Source: an uncultured Lachnospiraceae bacterium
Lineage (GTDB): Bacteria; Bacillota; Clostridia; Lachnospirales; Lachnospiraceae
Direction of reading: 5' to 3'
DNA: 64,000 bases
Assembly: GCA_934418125.1 (NCBI GenBank)
Contig: CAKRWT010000001.1
Span: forward strand, 1-64,000
Position numbers and translations under genes: made by a program. Positions 18,701 through 26,401 of the stretch are shown one piece after another. Under the pieces are notes generated by a model, which had not been told where the DNA came from, searched no databases, and saw nothing but the letters and a program-made list of their open reading frames with translations. Numbering within the stretch: the first letter of the stretch is position 1; every line of letters begins with the position of its first letter.

Positions 18701-20142
18701 ATCATATTAGCCTTCTGATTTAGCTTCGCATAGGAATATTCTTTTTGGTCATATATCAGTGCTGTTTCCTCATCTCGAAGTTCTACCTGTTTTTCGAACA
18801 GTGAAACAATTGTTTCCATTTCCGGATATGCAACGTCAAACTTCTCATTAATTTTCCGATACACATCATAATCAAATTGGTCAACAAGCTCAATTCCCCT
18901 GACATTCGTATCTGGTTTTTCCATTCCCGACATCATGATGTTCATAATCTGGCGGTGCATGGTTCTGATTTCCTTCTCCGTCAATACACAGTCAAGATAA
19001 TCATAATCGATAGAAAACTGTCCGTTATTTTCCCAGTCGCAGATATTTACAGTCAGACTGTTAAACTGTTTTTTACAATTTTGCCAGCGCACATCAACAT
19101 CATCCTGAAAACTCTTATGTACCACCTGGTAATTTATTATGACATCCAGTAGTTCTAGCTGGTTGTTATTCTTCACTAATAACTCTTTTTTTGTCTCCGT
19201 ATAATTGAATCTTGAATGCTTTAGACTGGCAAAGATCTTTTGCTTCACTTCCGCTATCATGTCTGCGTATCTGTCATCTGGATTGACTGAAATTCGATAA
19301 AGAATGGTATCTGCAAACATACCAACTGTACTTTTCAGATTCTTACCAAATCGATTATGAATCGTTGTTGCAATGTTAACTTCTTCCATTCGGTTCATCC
19401 TTGACAGATATACTGCAAAGGCTGCCATATAAGCATGAAACAGTGAATCTTTCGTCGTACTGGTAAATCGGTTTAACACCTGTAATTCATGCTCGTTCAT
19501 CCTAATCGAGATTCTACTAACGTCATGCTTCGTTGCACGTTTTTCTGTTATTTTGGATGGTTCATTCACTCCCTGAAATTCATCAAACCAGTAGTCACGA
19601 TCTTTTTGATACTTCTCACTGTTTCTATACGCTTCATGTTCTTCGAGTGCAGCCATAAAATCACCACACACTAACTCGAACTCTCGTTCTCCCAGTGCGG
19701 CATGGTATAAATCATTGAAACGGCAAATAACAATTCCAATTGATGTCGCATCAGAGATAATATGATGCATTCTGATATATAAGCCAAATTCCTGTTCCCC
19801 AATTGTGAACCCATATAAGTCAAAGAGGTGCTGATAATCAATTGCCAAAGTTTCAACATTTGCTTTCCATTGCTCAAATTTCTCCCAGGAAGGAAATTCA
19901 TTTACTTGAACGGTATATGATTTCTCCTCATCAAGATATTGCTTCATCTCAACGCCATCATAGTCAAATGAAACATGAAAAATCTGGTTGTTTTCATATA
20001 ACGTTTCCAAACAGGTCTTCATGTATTCTACGTTACCTCTGCCCTGAAATGTTGCTATCGCACTGATGGAATAATCACCATCCTCAATCTGTGTCATGTC
20101 AAATATCTGCTTCTGTGATAATGTCAATGTTCTCTTTTCCAT
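15706..20142 (-). CDS. NRPS A: starter C-A-T-E module, predicted Thr
   Basis: A 1478-residue single module. The N-terminal condensation domain (HHIISDA near 129, with A instead of the usual G) has no upstream carrier domain, so it is probably a starter C domain that N-acylates the first residue. The adenylation domain shows YTSGTTGKPKG near 591 and NMYGITETT. Read against the PheA pocket its residues are D-F-W-N-I-G-M-V-H-K, the textbook Thr code. The carrier motif is GGDSI near 976. The E domain has HHLVIDGVSW near 1154, EGHGRE, RTVGWFTS and FNYLGD, so D-Thr is expected. AGGA lies before ATG. The stop abuts NRPS B, and the chain should pass from this E domain to its C domain. Confidence 0.92.
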   Translation of the reverse strand: MEKRTLTLSQKQIFDMTQIEDGDYSISAIATFQGRGNVEYMKTCLETLYENNQIFHVSFDYDGVEMKQYLDEEKSYTVQVNEFPSWEKFEQWKANVETLAIDYQHLFDLYGFTIGEQEFGLYIRMHHIISDATSIGIVICRFNDLYHAALGEREFELVCGDFMAALEEHEAYRNSEKYQKDRDYWFDEFQGVNEPSKITEKRATKHDVSRISIRMNEHELQVLNRFTSTTKDSLFHAYMAAFAVYLSRMNRMEEVNIATTIHNRFGKNLKSTVGMFADTILYRISVNPDDRYADMIAEVKQKIFASLKHSRFNYTETKKELLVKNNNQLELLDVIINYQVVHKSFQDDVDVRWQNCKKQFNSLTVNICDWENNGQFSIDYDYLDCVLTEKEIRTMHRQIMNIMMSGMEKPDTNVRGIELVDQFDYDVYRKINEKFDVAYPEMETIVSLFEKQVELRDEETALIYDQKEYSYAKLNQKANMIAQNLIQSGVKPGDYVAFISDRTVDILYGIIGIIKAGAVYVPMDPNYPEERIQYMIEDCLAKAVLLATENEIKISHENVLNVKSFDTGKTYENPNVQINPEDELYVIYTSGTTGKPKGVPICHSNVVRLLFNDEFQFQFSEKDTWLLFHYYGFDFSVWEMYGALLYGGKLVVPSLEETRDVFAIIRLIKDNQITVLNQVPSAFYALMLGMDKERIDSLRYLIFGGEMLDPRKLAEWKQYNPQVRIINMYGITETTVHVTYKEIGDEEIASGISDIGLPIPTLGIYLLQGEQLCGVGMPGELCVYGAGLSSGYLNRNELTKEKFVSIPKLTDKMIYRSGDLARIQENGSIEYLGRIDQQVKISGFRIELKEIENAILKQNQYDIKECVVIDRIDNGGKRNLFAYLVYQDRVDFSLIKKEIKQVLPSYMIPMYWTTIEKIPITKNGKLDRNSLPDIETPIMNTFVEPGNEKEAKILEIFRNVLGYELLGITDDFFEYGGDSIKSMMFVAKCKEIGYEITSKEIVSNPTVEAIASLCRELSGETGENEDVKGPVKATPIYEYFKEMKLPNETHYNQAVLLQGMKPVQTEWVEQAMGHLVEHHDVLRAKWADGSLRIQEKDRAHEFVDVTTVSINGTKNMEQACNEVQKSISFEHGSLCKAVILSTGDGDYLLFVAHHLVIDGVSWRILLDDFVQLYEECSKGIELQLPAKTTSVQTWAEALEQYANSSGFTVENQYWNTWLEQFETENHRKVLHGTDGVTQHRILLDKREMNELLLACREVYGMDANVVYMTAFMVALCDLTKRKRIMVSLEGHGREVIQEGNSLDRTVGWFTSIFPVVLDLKDTIQNTMVHVKDTVKMASLYQLGYGIKKYILHEKMNDFVPDVMFNYLGDVGATLKENEFFALSDLDLGEMCAKENKDESLLTINGFTKADSVLFELEYGNAQYSKSDIEKLEKNVMDVLEQMKTLCFGKHEKVITVSDVSTEQIAEDEWDELCAMYNA

Positions 20143-20172
20143 ATTGTCTACTTATCCTCATGTCTACTTTCT

Positions 20173-21867
20173 TTATTCTGCCAAACTATATAACCTCCAA
20201 AATTCTGCTTTTTTATCAATCAGTTCATCAAATGTTCCTCTTTCTGCTATAACTCCTTTCTTCATCACGATGATTTCATCGTATTCTTTTAATAACTCCT
20301 TATTATATTTGTGGGTTACTACAATTCTTGTTTTCGATTCCAGATTCAGAATAGTCTTTTCAATTTCGTAAGCCGTATTTGAGTCCAAAGCCGATGTCGC
20401 CTCATCCATCAGCATAATTGGCACATTCAGCAATAAACATCTCGCAATCGCAATTCTCTGTCGTTCACCACCAGACAACTTATTTCCGTTCTCTCCGCAT
20501 TCATACTGTAGTCCCTTTTCCGTTACCAGTTCTCTTAGATTCGCTGCATCAACTACCCGCTCTACCTGTTCCTTTGTGAACTCTTTGTACAACGTTATAT
20601 TGTTCCATATCGATGTATCAAAGATGATAATTTCCTGCTGTAATACTGAGATATGAGAAAAAATCTCTTTATTTGAGATTCCCCTAATATCCACACCACC
20701 GAGACTCATTGTTCCATCGTACTGGTTCCAATATCCCTGAAGTAATTGGATTAATGTAGATTTACCACTGCCACTTGGTCCAACGATTGCATACTTCTTG
20801 TTTTCATCGAACGAAATTGTTATATCGGTTAATGCTTTTTCCGTTCCATCATATGAAAAATCAACATGATGAAATGCAATATTATACCCCTGAATGTCCT
20901 GTTCTTCGTATCGTTGCTCATCACCCGACTCAGTTAGTTCTTCCAGATTCTCCGTTACAGCCCTAACAGCCTTAAACTTAGCAACGCACTGTGGAATCAC
21001 CTGAATTGGCACCACAATAAAATTCATCAACTGTATAAATGCAACAATTGTACCCGCCGTGATTGTACCATGTATTGCCTGCCATGCACCCACAGCAAAC
21101 ACAAAGAGTACAATACAATTCGTACTCATTTCTCCTGATACCTTAATTGCATCATGGAGCATACGCTTTTTATATTTACCTGACTCAAGTTCATTGCTTT
21201 TCTTATCAAAAATATCCAGTACGGTTCTCTCGGCCTGGAAACTTTTAATAATCTGAAATCCTGACAGAATTTCTTTTGCAAAGGTTACAAACTGTTCATT
21301 ACTCTTCATTACCCGTTTCTCCGTATCTGATGCATTCTTCATAAACAATCCAGATAGTGAAAATGTAAGTCCTCCCACAATCAGAACGCATAAAAAAAGA
21401 GAGATATCAAGATAAATCATTACAATAACTCCTAACACAGCAGTTATCACATTTTGAATCATTACCAGAAGATTCTCGATATAGTCTGTTTCGATTGATG
21501 CAACCGAAGAACTAAACACTGTAAAATACCTAGACGTGGTATTTCGCTTCATCATATTGATATCACCAGTCAAGATCTGTTCCATTATATCAGCCTTCAG
21601 ATTTTGCATTCCCTTACGGATATATGTATTTTTCAGAAACGTACACACAAATGAAACTCCAAGTAATGTCAGGATATACGTTCCACTAACTATCAAAAGA
21701 TTTTTTAATTCTGGTATTGTTCCACTCGTAGCTATATCTATTATTTTTTTTAGTAGAATGGCTGAAAATACATTCAATCCTGCCACAATAGTTGAAACAG
21801 CAATTTGTGTAACAAACCTCAATTTGTTTTTGTGAAAAATTGTTCGTAGTATCGATTTCTTTGTCAT
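20173..21867 (-). CDS. ABC exporter half-transporter (TM-NBD)
   Basis: A 564-residue type I half-transporter that should work as a homodimer. Six TM helices lie in residues 1-310, then an ATPase domain with [10 protein letters not shown], the signature LSGGERQR, Walker B IMLMDEATSALD and the H-loop VVTHK. Exporters of this type accompany many NRPS clusters and pump out the peptide. GAGGGA (21879-21874) fits the ATG at 21867 with six-base spacing, better than the upstream GTG at 21888. It lies 30 bases before NRPS A in the same direction. With the FtsX-like permease further down, the cluster has two different export systems. Confidence 0.88.
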   Translation of the reverse strand: MTKKSILRTIFHKNKLRFVTQIAVSTIVAGLNVFSAILLKKIIDIATSGTIPELKNLLIVSGTYILTLLGVSFVCTFLKNTYIRKGMQNLKADIMEQILTGDINMMKRNTTSRYFTVFSSSVASIETDYIENLLVMIQNVITAVLGVIVMIYLDISLFLCVLIVGGLTFSLSGLFMKNASDTEKRVMKSNEQFVTFAKEILSGFQIIKSFQAERTVLDIFDKKSNELESGKYKKRMLHDAIKVSGEMSTNCIVLFVFAVGAWQAIHGTITAGTIVAFIQLMNFIVVPIQVIPQCVAKFKAVRAVTENLEELTESGDEQRYEEQDIQGYNIAFHHVDFSYDGTEKALTDITISFDENKKYAIVGPSGSGKSTLIQLLQGYWNQYDGTMSLGGVDIRGISNKEIFSHISVLQQEIIIFDTSIWNNITLYKEFTKEQVERVVDAANLRELVTEKGLQYECGENGNKLSGGERQRIAIARCLLLNVPIMLMDEATSALDSNTAYEIEKTILNLESKTRIVVTHKYNKELLKEYDEIIVMKKGVIAERGTFDELIDKKAEFWRLYSLAE

Positions 21868-21973
21868 AGTCATTCCCTCGTTTTTCACATGGTTTTGGCA
21901 CCAGTTTTATGCACAGTTTCCATTAATACTTTATTTTTCAATAATGTATTATGTACTATATGTTGTATAGAAA

Positions 21974-22002
21974 ATGCTATCACATATAGTAATTACTGAC
22001 AA
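21974..22002 (-). promoter_or_regulatory. candidate promoter inside a large dyad
   Basis: On the minus strand TTGTCA (22002-21997), 17 bases and TAGCAT (21979-21974). It sits inside an imperfect palindrome spanning 21973-22015 (AATGC/TATC left, GATAG/GCATT right), centred on the perfect AGTAATTACT at 21988-21997. This is the arrangement of an operator over a promoter, and would let the exporter-NRPS genes be controlled separately from the PPTase. The dyad is visible; its use is a guess. Confidence 0.35.
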
Positions 22003-22145
22003 TATGATAGGCATTTTTCGTATTTTTATATAATTTTCCACAAAAAAGCACATAACACTTTCACAAATGTTTCTTGTAGGTTTTTCTTATTCTTACGTAT
22101 TTTTCTACTTATTTACCAAATATTTTTTGGCGATTGCACTCACTT

Positions 22146-22814
22146 TCAATTCCAGTTTCCATTTTCATTCCTGTCAGAAGCAAAAAAATACACAAGTTCT
22201 TCCTCCGTTATGTTCACTAATTCAGTTGGAGCTTCTGACCTGGAAAATAACGATATAATATACTCTCCTCTTTTCCACGTTTCGAATTGCGGAAGATTTG
22301 TTGGAATCTCAGTCACTTCAACTGAAAGACCAGTCCCATCACACTTGACATAGGCTTCTTTCTTCGTCCATATTTGGTAAAATGCGCTTGCCTGTTCCTG
22401 TTCTGATCCCCGCTGACACTGTAATTGCTCATCCGCACGATAACGTCTTACAATTTCCTTGTGAAAAGGCACTTTTATGCGTTCAACATCAACGCCAACT
22501 GGCTGGTCCGAATATCCGCACACAATCATATTTCTTGTATGAGACAGATTAAAATGAATGTTCCCTTCACTCACCAGATATGGTTTTTTCATGTTCTCAC
22601 ATACAAATGTCTGTTCCTCATATGGAATATTCCAGAACTTCTGTATTCCCATTCTTACTAATAATCCACCATACAATGATAATCTCTTGTCTACATCAAA
22701 CCGATACCGATTGATTTTATCCTGTCTTTCCCTGGATAGTTTAGCACTTAACCTTCTATCCGTTTCACTATATGGTCGTTCTTCTAGTTCACACCAGAAT
22801 AAATATTTCTTCAT
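22146..22814 (-). CDS. Sfp-type 4'-phosphopantetheinyl transferase
   Basis: A 222-residue enzyme that moves phosphopantetheine from CoA to the carrier-domain serines of NRPSs. Seen: an N-terminal region with KPYLVSEGNIHFNLSHT (CoA-binding and SHT motif), the metal site VGVDVERI near residue 110, and WTKKEAYVKCDGTGLS near 150, all hallmarks of the Sfp group. Length is normal. AGAGGA precedes the ATG. It lies 278 bases upstream of the ABC exporter on the same strand and should activate the two GGDSI carrier domains of this cluster. Confidence 0.93.
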   Translation of the reverse strand: MKKYLFWCELEERPYSETDRRLSAKLSRERQDKINRYRFDVDKRLSLYGGLLVRMGIQKFWNIPYEEQTFVCENMKKPYLVSEGNIHFNLSHTRNMIVCGYSDQPVGVDVERIKVPFHKEIVRRYRADEQLQCQRGSEQEQASAFYQIWTKKEAYVKCDGTGLSVEVTEIPTNLPQFETWKRGEYIISLFSRSEAPTELVNITEEELVYFFASDRNENGNWN

Positions 22815-22883
22815 ATAATTCCTCTTTCCAACCTCTCTTGCATTCAGTAGTCATTTCCAGTTTGTTTGTCGTAATTCTGTTTC

Positions 22884-22892
22884 ATTGTACCA
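22884..22892 (-). promoter_or_regulatory. extended -10 promoter for the PPTase gene
   Basis: On the minus strand TGGTACAAT (22892-22884) is an extended -10 about 70 bases before the PPTase start. No convincing -35 lies at the right distance. Confidence 0.4.
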
Positions 22893-23066
22893 TATACAAG
22901 ATTACATTTTTTACCTTGACGAAATTAGTACTTAACGGAAAATTTAATGTAAAATTTATTATAATCTGAATGCTCATATTCGCTAATTATCAAATAATGT
23001 TCATTGCCTGTTTGATTTATATTCAGAATCTAAGCGTAGTTTTACACTGTCTTCACTAATCTGAAC

Positions 23067-23110
23067 AAAAAAGCAAACCGCTAGCCTTGCAGTAATGCAA
23101 GGTCGATTTG
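23067..23110 (-). terminator. intrinsic terminator after the nuclease-helicase gene
   Basis: On the minus strand the stem CCTTGCA/TGCAAGG with a 4-base loop is extended by an outer stem CAAATCG/CGGTTTG (one G-U pair). It is followed by CTTTTTT. It lies about 115 bases past the stop at 23226 and insulates the NRPS cluster from the defence-like genes. Confidence 0.75.
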
Positions 23111-23225
23111 TCCTGATACCCGCAATTGAGGACTTACAAAATTTCTATTGAAATCAAGGTCCCAAATGATATAACATTCAAGTAATATATTACTTTAAAT
23201 ATTTACAAAAATATCAGTTGTGTAT

Positions 23226-24731
23226 CTACTCAATAAACTGCATCTTAACTTTTAAAATATTATTAAACAAAGGTTCATTCCCTATTATTAATATACATAA
23301 TCTTTCCCTTGCTCTTGATACTCCTTGAAACCAAAGTTTATAAAATATGTAATCAGGATTTGGATGAATACTTCCCTGTAAATCTCCATCTTGCGTATAT
23401 CTAAAATTATTATCCATACTAAAAATCACATTGTCGAATTCCTGTCCTATTATATGATGTGTATTTGTATAATTAGAAAGTTTATCTATATCATTACTTT
23501 TTATTCTCGATGGCGTATACGATATAAATTTATATTCCTTATTTGTAACATAATGTTCAATTATATTGTTTGCCACTGTATAGTCAGAAGCATACAGAAC
23601 TTCTATATTGCTATAATCCATATATCTCTTGGGTCGATGTGTTAAATTAATCACATTTTTAATAAATGACACGACTTCCTTGTTCGTACGTATTTTTTCA
23701 GATAATTTATTTTCACAAAAAAAATTTAATCTATTTAATTGCTCTGGAATATTTCTACTTTCTTCGGCATAAGATAAAATCTGATAATAGTCGTATCCAA
23801 AAATACAATGAATATTCCAATCCTGAAACGCCTTAACTATACAATCAAAATCTACCTGATATAACCTTTGCGACTCATCTATCAAAATGCAATCATATTG
23901 CCTAATCGAATTTTCATTACATTCTTTAGCTGGAATTATGTCAACTTCTCGTAAAATTGAATTTAATTCAATATGGCCTTGAGAAAGAATGCCCGAATGT
24001 ATCACACATACCTTCATTATTTGTCCTAATGTTTTTGCAATATCATAGAGCAACAATGTTTTTCCAGTTCCAGCGCTACCCTGAATTCCCCATATTTTGT
24101 GTTCGTCATTATTTATTCCGTTAATTATTTTATTCTTAATCTCTTCCTGTTGACCTGTTAAATAATAATTTTCTTCGACAAAAAGCTGTGGTGTATTAAT
24201 TGGAGATATCAAATAATCCTTAGCCTTAAATAAGCTCTCAATATTTTCTTTAATAAACATACCTTTTAAAGAAATTAATTGAGCAATTTCTTCTATATTA
24301 CTTTTAAATAATTTGTCCCCATCATATGAATATATCTTACCCTTTTCCCCAGAATTAATATAAGTAAAACTATAGGTTTTTTTCTTTAAATGTGATAAGT
24401 AATATCTATTTTTCCTCAACTGATACTCTATTTTGTCCAAATCTATATCATGACTTTTTAATTCAATATTTACAACTACATCATTTTCGAATATTTTTAA
24501 CAAATCAAATTCTTTTGATATTTGTGGAATTGAAAATCCATAAAAAAATCCATCTAAGTCCTCTATGTCTATACCCCAGTTCAAAAGTTCATTAATAAAT
24601 CTTTTCAATGTATCAATTTCAGCATTTTTCAATTGTTTTTTCTCATATGAATTTGTCAATACTTTCTGATAATCAACCAAATTATCCAATTTTGTACCTT
24701 CACATAAAATATATAAATTTACTGCATTCAT
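23226..24731 (-). CDS. PD-(D/E)XK-like nuclease + SF1 helicase (DUF2075-like)
   Basis: A 501-residue protein. The N-terminal 160 residues contain FDLLKIF...VVNIELKSH near residues 76-95, the D...ExK pattern of PD-(D/E)XK nucleases. Then comes a superfamily 1 helicase-like ATPase: Walker A GSAGTGKTLLL near 220, Walker B CILIDESQR near 280, and a late motif with QEFDNVIF and VSRARERL. This layout resembles DUF2075 or stand-alone helicase proteins found in phage-defence islands. AGGAGA precedes the ATG. The gene is AT-rich, lies after a truncated TIR gene and has its own terminator. The nuclease reading rests on one motif and is the least sure part. Confidence 0.7.
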   Translation of the reverse strand: MNAVNLYILCEGTKLDNLVDYQKVLTNSYEKKQLKNAEIDTLKRFINELLNWGIDIEDLDGFFYGFSIPQISKEFDLLKIFENDVVVNIELKSHDIDLDKIEYQLRKNRYYLSHLKKKTYSFTYINSGEKGKIYSYDGDKLFKSNIEEIAQLISLKGMFIKENIESLFKAKDYLISPINTPQLFVEENYYLTGQQEEIKNKIINGINNDEHKIWGIQGSAGTGKTLLLYDIAKTLGQIMKVCVIHSGILSQGHIELNSILREVDIIPAKECNENSIRQYDCILIDESQRLYQVDFDCIVKAFQDWNIHCIFGYDYYQILSYAEESRNIPEQLNRLNFFCENKLSEKIRTNKEVVSFIKNVINLTHRPKRYMDYSNIEVLYASDYTVANNIIEHYVTNKEYKFISYTPSRIKSNDIDKLSNYTNTHHIIGQEFDNVIFSMDNNFRYTQDGDLQGSIHPNPDYIFYKLWFQGVSRARERLCILIIGNEPLFNNILKVKMQFIE

Positions 24732-24895
24732 ATTATTACATTTCTCCTAATCTCTTATTTGCCACTTTAATCATAGTAAATCGCTATGGGATACGAAATA
24801 AATACCTTCTCGTCATTTTTTAATTATATCTTGCCGAATATCCTCAATTTTCAATTTAGTGTACCTATCTCTTCAATTCACAATTAAACATTTTC

Positions 24896-25024
24896 TCAAT
24901 TATTCATCGGTAAAGTATCTATTAATTCTTTTATCACTGTTGATTTATAAACAATTCCTAATCCTAATACTTCTTCTGCCAAACAATGAGTATTTGTTTC
25001 TATTGATTTTAATTGATTATATGA
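24896..25024 (-). pseudogene. short decayed reading frame after the TIR fragment
   Basis: In a frame shifted from the TIR gene, 42 codons without a stop (from Ser at 25024, containing THCLAEEVLGLG, ending at TGA 24898-24896) overlap the TIR end. This may be the frameshifted continuation of the TIR gene or a scrap of another gene. I do not recognise it. Confidence 0.3.
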
Positions 25025-25272
25025 GCCTCCTCCATGGGCACTGCAGCTGCCAAATATGTTGACGAAACAAACAAAGCAACATATTCCGCCTTTTTCCCAA
25101 AAATATCATAAAATGCCTCTCTTTGATTCCTTCCACTAAGGTAAATCTGACATTCTGGTGATGGTGCAAAAAAAACTGACAATTTTTCTGCCTTTAAATA
25201 ATGATATACTTTTTCTACTAATTTTTCTTGTTGTGATTCATAGGATAATGCTATATTATATTTATAGTTCAC
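25009..25272 (-). pseudogene. truncated TIR-domain protein
   Basis: 87 residues that read like the front of a TIR domain: YNIALSYES at the start (as in YDVFISYSS), a helix with KVYHYLKAEKLSVFFAP, then VALFVSSTYL and PMEEA where the conserved Glu of TIR NADases lies. The frame stops right there, so the C-terminal part of the fold and any effector or sensor domain are missing. It begins with GTG; AAGGAGG lies 14 bases upstream. A good promoter precedes it, so a product may still be made. TIR proteins act in NAD-depleting phage defence; this copy looks like a remnant. Confidence 0.6.
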
Positions 25273-25316
25273 TTGTCTTTACCTTTCCTCCTTGATATAT
25301 AATATTTCTCTTATTA

Positions 25317-25345
25317 AGAATACCCCTTATTTATTTTTATTTCAA
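25317..25345 (-). promoter_or_regulatory. promoter of the TIR/helicase unit
   Basis: On the minus strand TTGAAA (25345-25340), 17 bases, TATTCT (25322-25317), followed by AAGGAGG. It should drive the TIR fragment and perhaps the nuclease-helicase gene. Confidence 0.5.
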
Positions 25346-25405
25346 CCTTAATTTGTAGTTTGTATTAATAACGCTCCTCTGATATCTTAACTCCAAGGCA
25401 CTTCT

Positions 25406-26374
25406 TTAACTAAAATTAAGCGTCCTTTTTTCTGATTCTACTATGCTTGTTTCCCGAATTCCATCCTCAAAAGAAGTAAACTCTATCTTTCCTATATCTT
25501 CTTCCAAATCATGTATATCCGCACAAAGATACATTACTTGTTTTGCAAAATAAGGTATTTTCCCAAACCCCAAATGCTCCGCTCTCTCCATTGCATCTTC
25601 TTCTGGTCTCTGTTGATACTCCCGTATCACGTCATATATTTTTTCTATATAAGAACGTAATTCTTGCACTTTTCCGCTTCCAAGACAATATACTTTTCCA
25701 TTCTTTCCCCGTTCTCCAAGCGCAAGTATTATTTTAGCGGCATCCCTACTATAAAGATAATCCCATTTTTGTTTACCTTCTGTAAATGCGCCGTTTTCGC
25801 CATTTTCAAACTTTCTAATAGCGGTAGAAACCAGAGACTGCTCTCCATCATATGGTCCGTATACACTTAAGATTCTTGTCCATATATGACGCATACCAAG
25901 ACCTTCACACATAATCCGGCTCATTTGTCCTGCACAGAGTTTTGCCATTCCATAACCATTCTCTGGATTCGTTGGCACCTGGGCATTAAGATTTCCTTCT
26001 ACCCTTCCATATTCTGCCTGGGATCCTGCACCAATAAAAAACTGACATCCCAATCGATGCGCCAGATTCACAGCATCCATTGTGTACTCAATATTATGAC
26101 TTTGTAATATCATGTCATTACGCGCATCACCAGTTGTCCCATTCCATGCTAAATGAATTAATCCATCACAAGTTCCTAATTCCTTTTCATCTAATGTTGT
26201 ATAATCTGCTAAATCGGCTTCCACAATTTTGATTAGTTCAGATGTCGGTATGTTCCCTATCCTTTTGGAACTTTTATGGCAGATTGCCAAGACTTCTATC
26301 TTTCTTTGTATACATAGTTCTATCAACGCCATACCTATGGCTCCTGTAGGACCAGTGATTGCAATTCGTTTCAT
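25406..26374 (-). CDS. NAD-dependent SDR epimerase/reductase (CDP-sugar, RfbJ/YerF-like)
   Basis: A 322-residue extended short-chain dehydrogenase with the N-terminal Rossmann motif ITGPTGAIG, a catalytic Ser region (GAGSQAEYG) and YGMAK as the Y-x-x-x-K pair. It acts on nucleotide sugars in the cytoplasm. Being last in the run RfbF, RfbH, RfbG, DegT, it most likely reduces or epimerises the CDP-linked keto sugar made by them, as RfbJ does for abequose or YerF for yersiniose. The preceding DegT gene ends 27 bases upstream. Which carbon it acts on cannot be read from the sequence. Confidence 0.8.
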   Translation of the reverse strand: MKRIAITGPTGAIGMALIELCIQRKIEVLAICHKSSKRIGNIPTSELIKIVEADLADYTTLDEKELGTCDGLIHLAWNGTTGDARNDMILQSHNIEYTMDAVNLAHRLGCQFFIGAGSQAEYGRVEGNLNAQVPTNPENGYGMAKLCAGQMSRIMCEGLGMRHIWTRILSVYGPYDGEQSLVSTAIRKFENGENGAFTEGKQKWDYLYSRDAAKIILALGERGKNGKVYCLGSGKVQELRSYIEKIYDVIREYQQRPEEDAMERAEHLGFGKIPYFAKQVMYLCADIHDLEEDIGKIEFTSFEDGIRETSIVESEKRTLNFS

Positions 26375-26401
26375 ATCTTTTCTCCCAATATGTGCCTGAT
26401 A

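Larger units (their letters stand above)
22815..23225. other. intergenic region between PPTase and nuclease-helicase gene
   Basis: About 410 bases without a gene. It holds an extended -10 promoter for the PPTase at 22884-22892 and a strong minus-strand terminator at 23067-23110. The stretch 22920-23060 is AT-rich and shows no reading frame or repeat that I can support. It is the right-hand edge of the NRPS cluster. Confidence 0.6.

Noticed and set aside
22915..22960. TTGACG on the plus strand, looking like a -35 box
   Set aside because: No -10 at 16-18 bases and no plus-strand gene follows.
7383..25345. Insertion sequence or integrase explaining arrival of the NRPS cluster
   Set aside because: No transposase frame, terminal inverted repeats or integrase found by reading; only truncated neighbours hint at insertion.
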